Origin: Jackrogersella multiformis
Taxonomy: Eukaryota > Ascomycota > Sordariomycetes > Xylariales > Hypoxylaceae
Reading direction: 5' to 3'
Length of the DNA: 64,000 bases
Assembly (NCBI GenBank): GCA_902806575.1
Contig: CADCXD010000006.1
Location: 1,026,282-1,090,281, forward strand
Positions within the stretch are counted from its first letter, which is position 1; the number at the start of each line of letters is the position of its first letter. Below, piece after piece: positions 1 through 11,558 of the stretch. Below the pieces are notes generated by a model. The model was not told where the DNA came from. It made no database searches and saw only the letters and a list, made by a program, of their open reading frames with translations. The position numbers and the translations under genes are program-made.

Positions 1-601
1 TGGTAACTAAATACCTAGTGTAGTTGAAAAGAAGAGGGTATCTTAAGGTTGGACCTAATCGGAGGTCCCCGGGACTCGCGGCATATGATCTATCGCATAA
101 TAATCATCAATCTTGTTAGTGTCGACTCAATCCTAATCCTGGTGTAGATGATGAGGTCGTAAACGTGAACGCATCGCATCGCATCGCAAACCTGAAAAAA
201 ATGGCCTTGGTATGGTACGTATGGCAAACAGATGGCCAACCACTGACTGAGCTTTCTGATATCTTGGCAGCTCATAGACGAGTTGTGGCCATGTGTGCAA
301 GAACATAACGCCCGATGTAAATGAGGGTCGACTTCCGCATCTCTATCATCGTCGTCATGCAAATACGAAAAAAAAGGGAAAAGAACAAAAAAAGAAAAAT
401 CGTCAAATCCGGATCCAGATATGTCACATCATCTGTTGGCCTGCTCCATGTTGGAGCGGAACGATGAGGTATAATTTATGTGAGTTATCCATATCAGATG
501 ATGGGATAAGCTTGCTGACAGTCCAAGGCAACCCCCAAAATATGCATAGGATGATGAATGCATAGAGCATTGCTCTGAGGTATGCTCGGCAGAATGTGCT
601 T
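1..601. other. Intergenic, no supported gene
   Basis: Short overlapping open frames occur on both strands but none has codon continuity, a domain or splice signals I can defend. The stretch lies downstream of the mannosyltransferase gene, which reads leftward and stops at 602, so it includes that gene's 3' flank. Confidence 0.6.
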
Positions 602-2585
602 CTACTGGAAAGGGTTACCATCTCGACCATCCAGAACGTACTCAGCACTATCACTGCCCGCAATATTCCCTGTGTCACTATTGAAATCAGACATCTTGTT
701 CTTCCTAACGAGCCATCTACCCCCTAAGAACTTACGAATGCACGGATCCGAAGGCTTGCGTTGCTTCGACTCATATGGTACCAACTTGGCATTGCTGCTG
801 TCGATCGCGCTCACGGTGCAACCACACGCAAGACCGGGGATTCCCTTCTGACGTTGGACATCTTGGGCCATCATGTTCCATCGTCGGTGCTTACTACCAA
901 CGCTCTCGAACGATCTTCCAGTCTGTGTTCCTGTACCATGTTCATCAGCTTCGGCTGCTTCCACTTCTTCGGCTTCTCGTGGCAGCGGGCCGTTTAGTTG
1001 AGATTCAAGTATCAATTGCTGTTCATGGGGAGGACATTGTTCGCAAAGGCCATGTGCGTAACCGATATCGCGGAAGTACCAGATTCGACTTTTAGGTAAG
1101 AACATGCTGACACTGAGCGTGTGAACAGGGGCGTCACCAAATCTTTCATAATAGAAACCACCAGTTCTGTCGAGGTGGTCGAAATAAGCCTGGTGCTCCT
1201 TGCTACGGAAGAAATTCAGAGAGCCGATCTCAAAATTCGAGTAAAACTGGCAGTTATTGTACTCCCCATCACTCACGGCTTCGTTGGACCCAGTGCTTGG
1301 GCGGATGGTCTCATCGCGATCCTCGGCGGTGTGCAACAACCAGTTGAAATCGGCATCTTTATCTATGAGCTCCTCATTTTGTTCGATAAACGTTTCGGTT
1401 CGTTCCCAGAGGGAAGGGAAAGATCGAGCATCGTCGAGGATGGCCATGTTGAACCCGTACACTAGGTTGTTGTCTTCCATGAACCGGAACACGTCATAAT
1501 TGATATCGCAGTAAAATTGCACCTGTAGCGGAGTTGTCAGCTTCAGGCAAGGCGTGACGTGGACGTCAGTAGGGACAGGTTTGGGATTATCACCACGTAG
1601 ACAAAAGCTAACTTACGCCAGGTTCGACTCGCCAGAACCAGTCATAGTTTGCAAGACGCTGTTCCGATGCAAAAATACCAGCATTCCAGCGGCACATGTG
1701 ATGGTAACTTTGTAGCCATGCCTTGCCGACGCCGATACCACCCATGAACTGACGGCCAACATCAAACCGAGTCACATCAATCCAAGACGGAATACTCCAG
1801 TGCTCCTCCGGTATACGTTCGAAATAACACTGGGAACTGGTCGCGTTAGAAACAGCCGCTTTGAACTCCTCGGTGAATTCCTCGTTATTGAAGAATACCC
1901 AATCGTACTGATGGGTTTCACGCTCGTTGAAACGAGCTTCAACCTGAAGGATACTAGAGACCATGTCCTCAACCTCCTCGTTTCGTACTAGAGAGATGAA
2001 AGCAGCTCTTGGCCTCGTCTCTGTCAGTGCTAGAACCTGGTGCGCAGGTAGATCCTTCAAGTCTAGGATAGTGTTCTTTCGAAGCCACTGGATTGGGTGA
2101 CCACTTTCGCCTGGAATAGTATATCCAGCAGGGGGGTGCGGCATAGGAGGAACGTAGGCATCGACGATAACAGTAACCTGACCAGTCGGCTTTCCGAGAT
2201 CCTTACTATACAACCAACCTGCACCAATGAGAATGACGACCCAGCAGAAAATGACCGATTTTCGGAATGAGAGAGGCCTTTGAAATAATACAGTAGTATT
2301 AACAGATGGGTCATATCCGCGAATATGGGTGAAAGCCTACCTGACTCGGCGGGGCACGAACTTCCACCATAATTCTTGTATCTTGTTATAATGCGGCTCA
2401 ACCGCGTCATCAGGAGGACCTGCCTGAATAAGACTCTCGTCATCTCGTCGAGGAGTAAGGCCTAGAGAAAGGAGATCCTCATTCGATGAGCCCGACCACG
2501 ATGAACCATGGCTTCTGCCGTTAGCTGGTCGAGCATTAAGTCCAGGGCCGCGACCACTCGCGCTACGTGGATAGGCCCTAGACAT
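602..2585 (-). CDS. GT15 alpha-1,2-mannosyltransferase (KRE2/KTR family)
   Basis: Type II Golgi membrane glycosyltransferase that adds alpha-1,2-mannose from GDP-mannose to N- and O-glycans of cell-wall proteins. I read three exons: 2585..2341, 2277..1617 and 1522..602, with introns of 63 and 94 nt (GTAGGC..AAAG and GTAAGT..CAG), giving 608 residues. The N-terminus is Ser/Gly-rich and cytosolic, followed by one membrane anchor at about residues 89-104. The luminal part carries GT15 landmarks: RAAFISLVRNEE, YDWVFFNNEEF, YHHMCRWNAGIF, YDWFWRVEPGVQFYCDINYD, the YNNC..SNFEIG motif and GGFYYERFGDAPVH. Phase is preserved across both junctions. Unusual: after the domain there is a C-terminal extension of more than 100 residues containing GIPGLACGC, which classical yeast KTR proteins lack. 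The donor substrate is inferred from the family. Confidence 0.93.
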
Positions 2586-3479
2586 ATTGAATTTGATCTG
2601 CGTTTTGGCACATCAGCAAGCATTAGTGAAAATACGGGACGACATGGAGCCAAGGGGAGGAAAAATTAGGAGAGTTCAGGCTATACGAAGGAGAAAATGA
2701 CGCGTGGTGCGACCGTGATGCTGATGTAGGGAAGCTTACCAAAGGCACTTCAAAATGTGGCCGGTTGGGAATTTAAAGAACGGGAGACGCGAAATAGAAG
2801 TCTGAATGAACGGGAGTGCAATAAATGCGACAGGATCGTGAACGATTGTGAAAAAGTTGTCATAAAAGACGGTGTTTAGGTGCAGTAGAAACGAACTGGG
2901 GGAAAAAAAGGAGTGGAGTTTGGACGAAAAGGACGGTGAGTTGTAGTTGAAGTTGGGAAGGTTTTTTGTTATTTTCCCGTGGGTGTGGGCGGCGGGATTA
3001 CAGTAGTTAGTGTTGTTTCAGAGAGGACATACTGTACCTACTACGGCTCGCCTGAGATTGGAAGTCGTGGATTGCTTTGGTAGCAACCCGGGGGCAAACA
3101 AACAACCTTAACAGAGCTTGGTTCCTTATCATAGGTCGCCGGCGGGGGGAAGCTACCCGATAATAGGAGGTCATACGCGACTTCCTCAGGAAGCGACACC
3201 GACCCGGGCTTCACCTGCCATTCACCTGCCACCCGTCAACCTGTCACCTGGCCATCATCCCAAGTCAGATCACGCACGCCAAACATGGAGCTGCCTTATA
3301 ATTCATTGGATACCAGCATCTGAGGTTGTCAGGCATAGATTCAAGCTATGATACAAGCAGGTAATAGGTCAATTAAGAGGCCGTGTGTGAGCTAGTACAT
3401 ACGTCGGGAAAACCTATCCATAACTGAACGCCCTCCCCTTACCCACTGAACTCCCCCTTTGGTAATAGTAGCAAATCAT
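2586..3479. other. Intergenic between mannosyltransferase and HIR1 genes
   Basis: Upstream region of the GT15 gene (promoter side at 2586) and 3' flank of HIR1. Short open frames around 3041-3351 overlap on opposite strands and look like shadows. I see no RNA gene. Confidence 0.6.
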
Positions 3480-6400
3480 TTATGTGTCAACCGTCATCGC
3501 GTCGCTAGTTAAGTCATCCTCTAGCGTGAGGTCGAGCACTCGTGCGTATTGTACAGTCAGGCGTTGTAGTTCCCTAAATTTACCTGGGCGATAGTTAGCA
3601 TCACTGACGACATCTAGTATGGTAGTGCAATCACGACCGCGACAAAGGTCACTTACCTAGAATCATCACGACTCCTTTCAGAAGCTCCTTGCGATCCCAG
3701 CCACAGATGTCTTCCTCTTTGCTGTGCCACCCCTTGCCGGCTGTGTCGCCTTCCCCCTTTTTGTCTTGCAATACCCCGCCTAGCAAGCTGTTGAGAAGTT
3801 CTTCCACCTTCCCCCGGTGGCCTTCCGCCCCGATCCGTTTCGCATACATGAAGAGGTACAGGCGGAACTCCTCCTTCGAGCCCAGCTGCAAGGCTCCGGC
3901 GATACGGTTCTCCAGGTGGGCGATGCTAACGCTGGACTCGAAACTCTCGAAACCGTCCCTCGACAGCAAGGTCTTGATCAGGCGCTGAAGCGTGTATGCT
4001 CTCCCCTTCAGCAAAAACTCGTTTGTCGTGTGCCGCTCCAAGAACGGGATGATGCCGGCTGAGGCTGTGGCTCCGTCACTCTGCCCGTCTTTAGGAGTTA
4101 CGGATCCAACTGCCGTAGACTGTAGAGCCCCGACCGAGGAATCATTGCTGTTCCAGTACTGGCTGCCCACGGCCCACCAGGATTCGGAGAGCCGTTGCCA
4201 GGAATACATGGTGGAAGAATAGTAATATCCGTCTCCATTGGTAAGGGTGATGACGATGTGGCCGTTGGAGTTTAGATGCGCGGAGGTGACGCCAGGAGCT
4301 GGCATAGCACTATGCGTCTGGAGGGAGCTGATAGCAATCTCCAGTACAGGAGCAAGGGATACCGGAGGGTGAGGCGAAGAAAGTGTATTAATATTCCAAA
4401 CGTGACACATACCAACGGCCGTAATGCAAAGTAGCCACCAATCGCGACATTCTAAAATCACCGGCTGGGATTCCAGCACCATGGCATTTATAAGTCGACG
4501 ACCGGCCGGCGTCCACGTATATAGGCTACCGTCCTCGCACGCCGCAGCCCATAATCTCCTGCTGCCCGTTACGAGGACGATGGCGCGAGGGACATAATCC
4601 TGCCAGAGCAAGGTACCGTGCTTCGAAGCTGTGATATGTGATGGATCCCTAATCGACACCGGATTCTTTGCTTCTAAGATGACATTTTCAGACACCTTCG
4701 ACGTCTCCTCCAAGCTACCCTCTTCAAGCAGAACACCCCGTTCGAGAGGACGCACAATATGTGATCTTACCTTGGGAACTGACAAGCGAACTTGGGAGAC
4801 GGCAATAGAGGGGTTAAGTACTGCTGGCCGCAGAAACTCGGGAGTCGGTACAAGACCATGTTGAGGAGGCTCGAAAGCCGCAACCTCAAGGCCTTCAGCG
4901 CCATTCCGCATTATAGCCCTCGGTCCGGATGCCGCTCGTTTGCTCGGATGTTCTTCATCCTCTTCGCCTTCAATCACAATCGCTTTCCTTTTGTTGCCCA
5001 GCAACATAGATGCTAAACCACCCTCGGGGAGCCCGTCGTACGGTTTCGAGAGGTCTAATATCGTCTGTGGCGCGTCGTTTTGTGCGGTTTTCGAGGAACT
5101 AGATCCAACCAGTTGGCTTTGGGGGAGTGACGATTGGCCGGTGCCGGATGACGAGATGAGCATTGGCGCTACCCTTTTCTTCCCATCCTTGGTGATTGTT
5201 ACACGTGACTTCAGCTCATTCACCCGCTGGGCAGTTTTATCAGCTGACTCTTCTTCAGGAACAGTCTTGTCCTTCTCCGGCTGGATATCTGTTTGACCAT
5301 TAGTTGATGGTGCCGGTGCCGGTGCTGGTACCGGTGCTGGTACGGCTGGTGTCGAGGTGCTGTTCTTGACACCATTCGTTGTAGGTGGCGCATCTTTCGG
5401 AAGCGGGTGAAAGTCGCCCATGAGAGCCCCCATTCTCGACTCAGCACCTCTCCTCTCTCCTTCCTTGCTGTGGTTTTCTAGCTGAAGTCCATCAACATCT
5501 TCAGCAATGCCCATAGCTTTCCTCGAGGCCCCATACTTAGAGAGAGCCTTGTCGGTCTCCTCTAGATTGGCCACCCATCCTAATTCCCCGGTCTCGAATT
5601 TGACAGCGACAATGCCGCCGTCGAGACTTGAAGCGAACAATGTTTGTCCATCCGGGGTCCAGGCGAGGTCCGATATCGATTTTGCTGCCAAGTCCTGTAA
5701 TATTACCACAGGTCTTGATGTGTTTGTGTTCCAGACACTCAAGGTCTTGTCCTGGCCGGCTGATGCTATCACCGTTACTAAGGCACCTCCCGAGTGTCCA
5801 TTAGCCGCTCCATTTTCCATCGGTTTCTTAGTGTGGAACAACCTAGGAGAAAACATGCAGACTTCTGTTGGACCTTCATGGCCGATCAGGTTGATCTCGC
5901 TATCCCATCTTGTTCGCTCAATTATGGCAACTGAGCTTACAGGGCCATTGACAGCATTAGCTGCCGCAATGTGGTTACCATCCGGAGACCACGAACATCT
6001 TCTGAAATACGTAGTTAAGGGGGAGGACTTGAACGGGGAGCTGATAGTGGTCTCGAGCTGGAAGTTATTCACCATATCGTGTTGAGTGGCATTAGGCGCA
6101 GGGGAGGTGAAACGGAAAATCTTGATAGTTCGATCGTCACTCGCAGTCGCAAAGAATTTATTAGCAGGGTCGAATGTAATCCCCTTGACATGGCTTTGAT
6201 GGTTTCCTAGCACCTTGAGCTTTTCGAAAGTATGCCCCGACCAGATAACAACCTTGGAATCTAGGCCCACAGAAACAAGTATGGAACCATCATGAGACCA
6301 AGCTAGATCTTGAACATCATTGTCGTGTCCTATTAATCGCCTCGAAGTCTTCCAATTCTCGACAGGAGGTGGCTCATTCGTTCCGAAAGGGGCGATGGCA

Positions 6401-6835
6401 GGTGGTCCACTCTCAAGCTGATATATACATATGATTTTATCATCTGCTCCGGACGCCAGATAACGGCAGTTGGGTGAGAATCGCACAGAGTGTATGGTGC
6501 CAAGATGATGGCTCATGTGGCAGAGCTGTCTCGGCTTCGTGTAAGTGGGATCGTCGGCATTGTAGATGGATTCTGTCGACCAAACTCGGACGTGGCCATC
6601 TAAGCGACCAAAGCATTAGCGCAAACAATGGCAGAAATGACTCAGCATTGTCCAAGACTTACCTCCACCAGCAGTCGCGAGTCTCTTGCCATCCGGCGAT
6701 ATATGGCAGCTGTAGACCTCGAAGTCTTTTTGTTCGCCTTCGGAGATAGTCAGCTTTTTTTTCATCTAGGAATTCCATCGGCAGCGGAGAGTTCGTACCT
6801 TTATGGCTTAGCCACGATGGTTTAATGATGCGCAT
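3480..6835 (-). CDS. HIR1: Histone transcription regulator / HIRA-type histone chaperone
   Basis: Subunit of the HIR complex, a nuclear H3-H4 chaperone for replication-independent nucleosome assembly and histone gene repression. Four exons: 6835..6799, 6737..6663, 6599..3657 and 3583..3480 (introns 61, 63 and 73 nt), 1052 residues. The start MRIIKPSWLSHKG and the block CHISPDGKRLATAGGDG are typical of HIR1. WD40 repeats fill about the first 370 residues, followed by a Pro/Ala-rich, charged linker, the short B-domain region and the C-terminal Hira domain (LEIAISSLQTHSAMPAPGV and SWWAVGSQYW). The large open frame alone would stop just inside the last intron; the fourth exon (KFRELQRLTVQYARVLD) is needed to restore the usual C-terminus. 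No disruption seen. Confidence 0.95.
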
Positions 6836-8071
6836 GGTGTCTCGGTGATTGGTATTGTAATGCGCATGTCGGCATAAGGTTGAGGTAAATAGAACAATAG
6901 GTGAGCTCAAGAATAATGAAATGAAGAATGAAAATAGATGCGCGTGTGCTAAAAAAAGTAGCAATCAAATGTTAGTTTGAAGAGTCTAAGAGTTCTAACC
7001 CACGCGACGCGGCACGAGTCTAGGTACACATCGATTTATTAAAATAAAAAGGTTTACATAATCATTTTACTCCACACTACCTAGGTAGTCATCCTAGCAC
7101 CTAGGTAGTACATGGTATCTATTAGGTAGCACAGTAGGTAGCACAGTAGGTAGCACACTGTGCCTCAACGTCACTCTGTCCTTGCCGGGATTATTGATGA
7201 CTAACCTGGTGTATTTCCTGACCCACCTTAGGTAAGATACTCAATTATTACATTTTGTCCTTAAAGAGATATCTATAATTCAAGGCAGAAACCACAAGAG
7301 TCTCAAGTTCAGTCCGATGTGTAGATATTACTAGAACCTAAGGAACTCAATGTTGGTTTGTTAGTGTTTCTACAAATGATCAGGGGTCACAGGCCACAAG
7401 AAAGATTGACATCCCTTGCTGGAAAAAATTCGAGATAGGCAGTATTTAGGTAGTTAGTCTGACTTGCTTCTAACATCACTCGAGGGAACACAAAACGGTT
7501 TAAATCCATTAATCAGGAAGGCAACGATTCTCAATTGATCTACCTCCATGCCATGCGAGGGCAAATGCATCATCTCATCAATACCCTCAGCCAGTAACTA
7601 GTTCAGACGTAAGGAAAAACGAAAAGAAAGGGAAAAGCAAGAAAAGAAAATACAGTGCGGAAGAAGATAGTCCTAAGGCTATCGCACTGTAGCAGAGCAT
7701 TTGCTGCCTGCAGAAAAAAGGACTAATCTCATGCGTAGTTCCTGTTTCCCTCCTGACTCCTCTCGAATGCCAAGTCCCCCTTCCAACGCCCCGTAAAACC
7801 ACTGTCCATATGCTGCGTAGGTTGCGAAAACATTGGAGAAATGAGAAGGCTAGAGCTTCCCCTTGCAAGCGACCCATTCTAGAAGTGGCGTACATCGAGG
7901 ATTTCGGAATAGGAGCGCATTTAATCGTGGTGCTGCGTAGTTTGTATCCGTGATAAATACCTGAGTCGCCGTATCCTGAAAGTCAAGAATAATGCTCGGT
8001 TCTAATAAGCATATTCACTGTTTCAGATGAGTCTTGTTGTACCCCATCCGCTAGACAGGACCGGGTGTCAC
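6836..8071. other. Intergenic, with degenerate CCTAGGTAG repeats
   Basis: Promoter side of HIR1 and 3' flank of the CDK1 gene. Positions about 7078-7160 carry several copies of CCTAGGTAG and of the unit GTAGCACAGTAG. An open frame at 7587-7895 minus has low-complexity hydrophobic sequence and no recognisable domain. Confidence 0.6.
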
Positions 8072-9268
8072 TCAAGCATATCCGTTACTTCCATGGCGGC
8101 CCGGGAGGCGATGGAGATCATTGAAGTAGGGATGATGGCAAGCTTGCTTGGCGGATATACGACCGGCAGGGTCGTAGACGAGCAGAGCCTCCAATAGGTC
8201 TAGACCGTTCTCGTCGAGGTTCGAGCATAAGCTGTGCGAATAATCACGTATCCACTTCGGGAAGGACGCCTTAAAGTCAGGGTAGGAGGTTACACCGGGC
8301 CATACGTCCTCAGTAGGCGTTCCCAGCAGACTGTTAAGAAGATGTAAGCAAGATTTGCACAGTTAGGCTAGAAAATGAGCAACGTACCGGAAAGTCTTGA
8401 AGATCTGATCGATCTCCGAGTCGCCAGGGAATAACGGCTTTCTCGTACACATCTCGGCGAAGATACATCCCACGGACCACATGTCAACACCTGTGGAGTA
8501 CTGTCGACCGCCGAGCAAGATCTCAGGAGCACGATACCAGAGGGTGACGACTTCGTGGGTATAAGTACGAAGGGGAACGCCAAACGCACGCGCCAGACCG
8601 AAATCAGCGAGCTTCAGGTTTCCATCACGATCGATCAACAGGTTCTGAGGCTTCAGATCTCGGTGCAGAATTCGGTGGCTATGACAATAACGAATTCCCT
8701 CGCAGAGTTGACTCATGAACCGACGGACCATACTCGTACCAAGTCCAAGACGTCCTAACTCCGGGCCGGCACCGTCAGGTAGAGCCTTGCCGCGACCACC
8801 ATCGCTAACAGGAAGCGCCTCCATGTATTTCTTCAAGTCGAGGTCGAGGAATTCAAAGACCAAATAAAGCTTGTGCCCCTCGGCGTGAACGATGTTAAAT
8901 AGTTTGACGATGTTGGGGTCGCGCATTTCCTTGAGCAGGGAGATTTCGCGGATGGCAGTGCTAGGGACACCCTCATCCTCCGACTCAAGACGGATCTTCT
9001 TCAATGCGACGATACGGCCACCGTTGGATAGATCTCGAGCTTTGTAGACGACACCGTAAGTGCCTAGACGCGAATAAATTATTAAATTAGCAAATAGAAA
9101 GTTTTAGTACGGATAGAGGATTAGGATGGTTCGATCCCAAGTACATAAAGCAGGTAGCAATCAGATGATATAGACAGGCAAGAAACAAGGGTGACGATAT
9201 GACTACCTATGTAGGGAGAGATTCAACATACCTTCGCCAATCTTCTCGAGCTTCTGGTAGTTCTCCAT
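8072..9268 (-). CDS. CDK1: Cyclin-dependent kinase 1 (Cdc2/NimX type)
   Basis: Ser/Thr kinase that drives the G2/M and G1/S transitions with cyclins and Cks1. Three exons: 9268..9232, 9063..8388 and 8330..8072; introns 168 and 57 nt; 323 residues. Visible: MENYQKLEKIGEGTYGVV with the Gly-rich loop and the Thr/Tyr inhibitory pair, the cyclin-binding PSTAIRE helix at residues 46-52, catalytic loop HRDLKPQN, DFG, the activation segment YTHEVVTLWYRAPE, and the C-lobe GTPTEDVWPGV. An insert rich in Gly after the alpha-D region (SDGGRGKALPDGAG) is, as far as I recall, usual for Cdc2 of filamentous fungi. All catalytic residues are present. Confidence 0.96.
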
Positions 9269-10178
9269 TTTTGCGGATGGCTACCACTGTAATGAATTGA
9301 ACTGGGTTGAAGGAGCGTAAGAAAGAAAGAAAGAAAACTGGGATTGGCGGGATTGGTTATGTGGTTTAGTGGAAAGTTCAAGTTCAAATGCAACAGTACC
9401 AGGCAGGTAAAGTAAAAACAGGTAAAGTTGAAGTTGAATTTTTTGGTTGCTATTTACTTGGTGTTAGGTGGTGGCGGTTGGGGGGTAACGCCAGGAAAAC
9501 GAGGGGCAATATTTCCAGGGGAACAGGGGAAGTGGGAGGAAAACTTCAGTGCGATCGATCTATTATTATTACTGTAGAGTGATCCCAGCTGTCGATGATG
9601 GTAGGAGAGCGGACAGATTTAATTCTGTGCGATCTCGCAGGTCGGTCAAAAATCCATTGGGTCGGGTAGATGTGTTGAGCGCTTTCACGATTTCGAGTTT
9701 GCTACAGGAATCCGTGAATTCGTTAGCAGCAAAAAAAAGAAATTTAAGAATTTGCACTGCTGAGTGATGAGATGGTTTGTGGTTGTTTTTCCAGCATTAG
9801 GCTTTAGATAAATATAAACAGTAAATTGACCTCTGATACGCGCCAGTTTGTGGCTAGCAAGGTTTATCGCGTTTGTGGCTTGGAGGAAAGCGCTAAGGTT
9901 GCTCACCCTCTACACCCTAGCACCTACCTAGGTACGTGATTACCTAAACACCAGGTGGTATATCTGATATCTGAGTTATATCTTATCGCCGAAAAAGATA
10001 CTTACCTTATACAACATTCAATTTGCACGATATCAATGAGTACCGAGGTATTCTTTCAACTCATTCTCTACCCTTTATACACAATATTTTCTAGAAATCC
10101 TCTAGAACAGAGAATATTACGTATCTCTACAGCACTAGAATGACTTAGTACGAGACACATATAAATTATCTACCCGCT
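9269..10178. other. Intergenic, divergent promoter region
   Basis: Shared upstream region of the CDK1 gene (leftward) and the AlkB-type gene (rightward). Contains a CACCTACCTAGGTACG motif near 9920. No gene-like frame. Confidence 0.6.
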
Positions 10179-11287
10179 ATGACGCTTGACCTCACCAGCC
10201 TAGACGCTCATGAGCAACCTGATCATGAGCTAAAGGCCATTTGGAAGAAATACTCCAGGACCGATCATGCGGATTTCATTAACCACCCTGATATAGATGA
10301 ATTAGACCCTACGAAAGACGTGGGTGAATTCAATCTAGCAGGACATATCCCTAGCGAAAGGCTTGTGAGCTCATTCAAGCAACTCGAGGGTGTGAGTTGG
10401 GATGAGAACCAGGTGTTTCAAGATGCCCCTTTCTATTTCCATCCATTACTCCCAGGCAAGTCTATAATCAATCCCTTCAACGGCATATCTCATAATATAG
10501 CATAGGCTTGCTCATATTTCCTTCTCTGATACCCCCGAGCACGCAAAAGGCACTATTATCGCGCATGGTTCATAGGGATCTAAGCAACCCTGCTCACAAG
10601 ACTAATCTACATCCCCACTATGATCTTCCATATCGAAAAGAAGAATATAAGGAGAATGACACCGCTCGTTCTTTCTTCTCTTATTCTCCGGAAGCATCAG
10701 CAAGATTCGTGCCGAAGGACCCAACCATACACAAGCCCCTATCCATCAAACAAGTTCTGGAGCGGCGACTGTCCTGGGTAACATTAGGAGGTCAATACGA
10801 CTGGACCAATAGAGTATACCCTAATCAGTCCCCTCCTGGGTTCCCCAGTGATATTGCTACTTTGCTTCAGACGCTGTTTCCGGATACCCTTGCTCAGGCT
10901 GCCATTGTTAACTTCTATACCCCAGGAGATACGATGATGATGCATAGGGACGTGAGCGAGGAATCTGACAAGGGCCTCGTAAGTCTTAGCATCGGGTGCG
11001 ATGCTCTATTCATGATCGCGCCCAACGACCACGCGAAACAAACCATTCCGAAAGACGGAAGAACATCTGAAAAGCCGTATCTCCTTCTTCGACTACGGTC
11101 TGGTGATGCTATTTACATGACCCAGGAATCACGCTACGCCTGGCATGGCGTACCTAAGGTCCTCAAAGACACTTGCCCGGATTTCTTAGCCGACTGGCCG
11201 GCGGAAGAAGATGACAAGTTCCAGGAATGGAAGGGGTGGATGCGAAATAAGCGCGTCAACTTGAACGTCAGGCAGATGAGAGATTGA
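10179..11287 (+). CDS. AlkB-like 2-oxoglutarate/Fe(II) dioxygenase (ALKBH1 type)
   Basis: Oxidative demethylase family acting on alkylated nucleic acid. Two exons, 10179..10455 and 10506..11287, separated by a 50-nt intron that begins GCAAGT and ends ATAG, that is, a GC-AG intron; splicing joins HPLLPG to LLIFPSLIPP in frame, 352 residues. The iron ligands are seen as HRD (about H239 and D241) and the distal histidine in WHGVP (about H306); the 2-oxoglutarate-binding RVNLNVRQ (about R342 and R348) is at the C-terminus. The central NFYTPGDTMMMHRD and SLSIGCDALFMI blocks are typical of the fungal ALKBH1 branch. Without the intron, exon 1 ends in a stop, so a naive caller would split it in two. 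Substrate (DNA, tRNA or mRNA) cannot be told. Confidence 0.92.
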
Positions 11288-11558
11288 ACTTGCTTAGGAG
11301 GCGCCCGAGGGTTGCTAACACCTATATCCAAGGCCAAAAGTGCGACATCTTGAATCTTCTAGGAAGATTACAGCCATATAAAAAAATTATTTGCAATTAT
11401 ACCAACTCAGAACACACTACGTTAGACTACGAGAGAATCCGTGTCAATACGTAACTACAGATTGACTGTGATTTCTCGGCATGCATATATTCGATTTAGA
11501 CATGTATATACATACGTCTCTCCTTTTGCTTGTATTTCTGCCACTATCACTATGTTCT

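Noticed and set aside
9125..9150. GGTTCGATCCC, a perfect tRNA box B
   Set aside because: It lies in the first CDK1 intron; no box A, acceptor stem or anticodon arm could be folded upstream.
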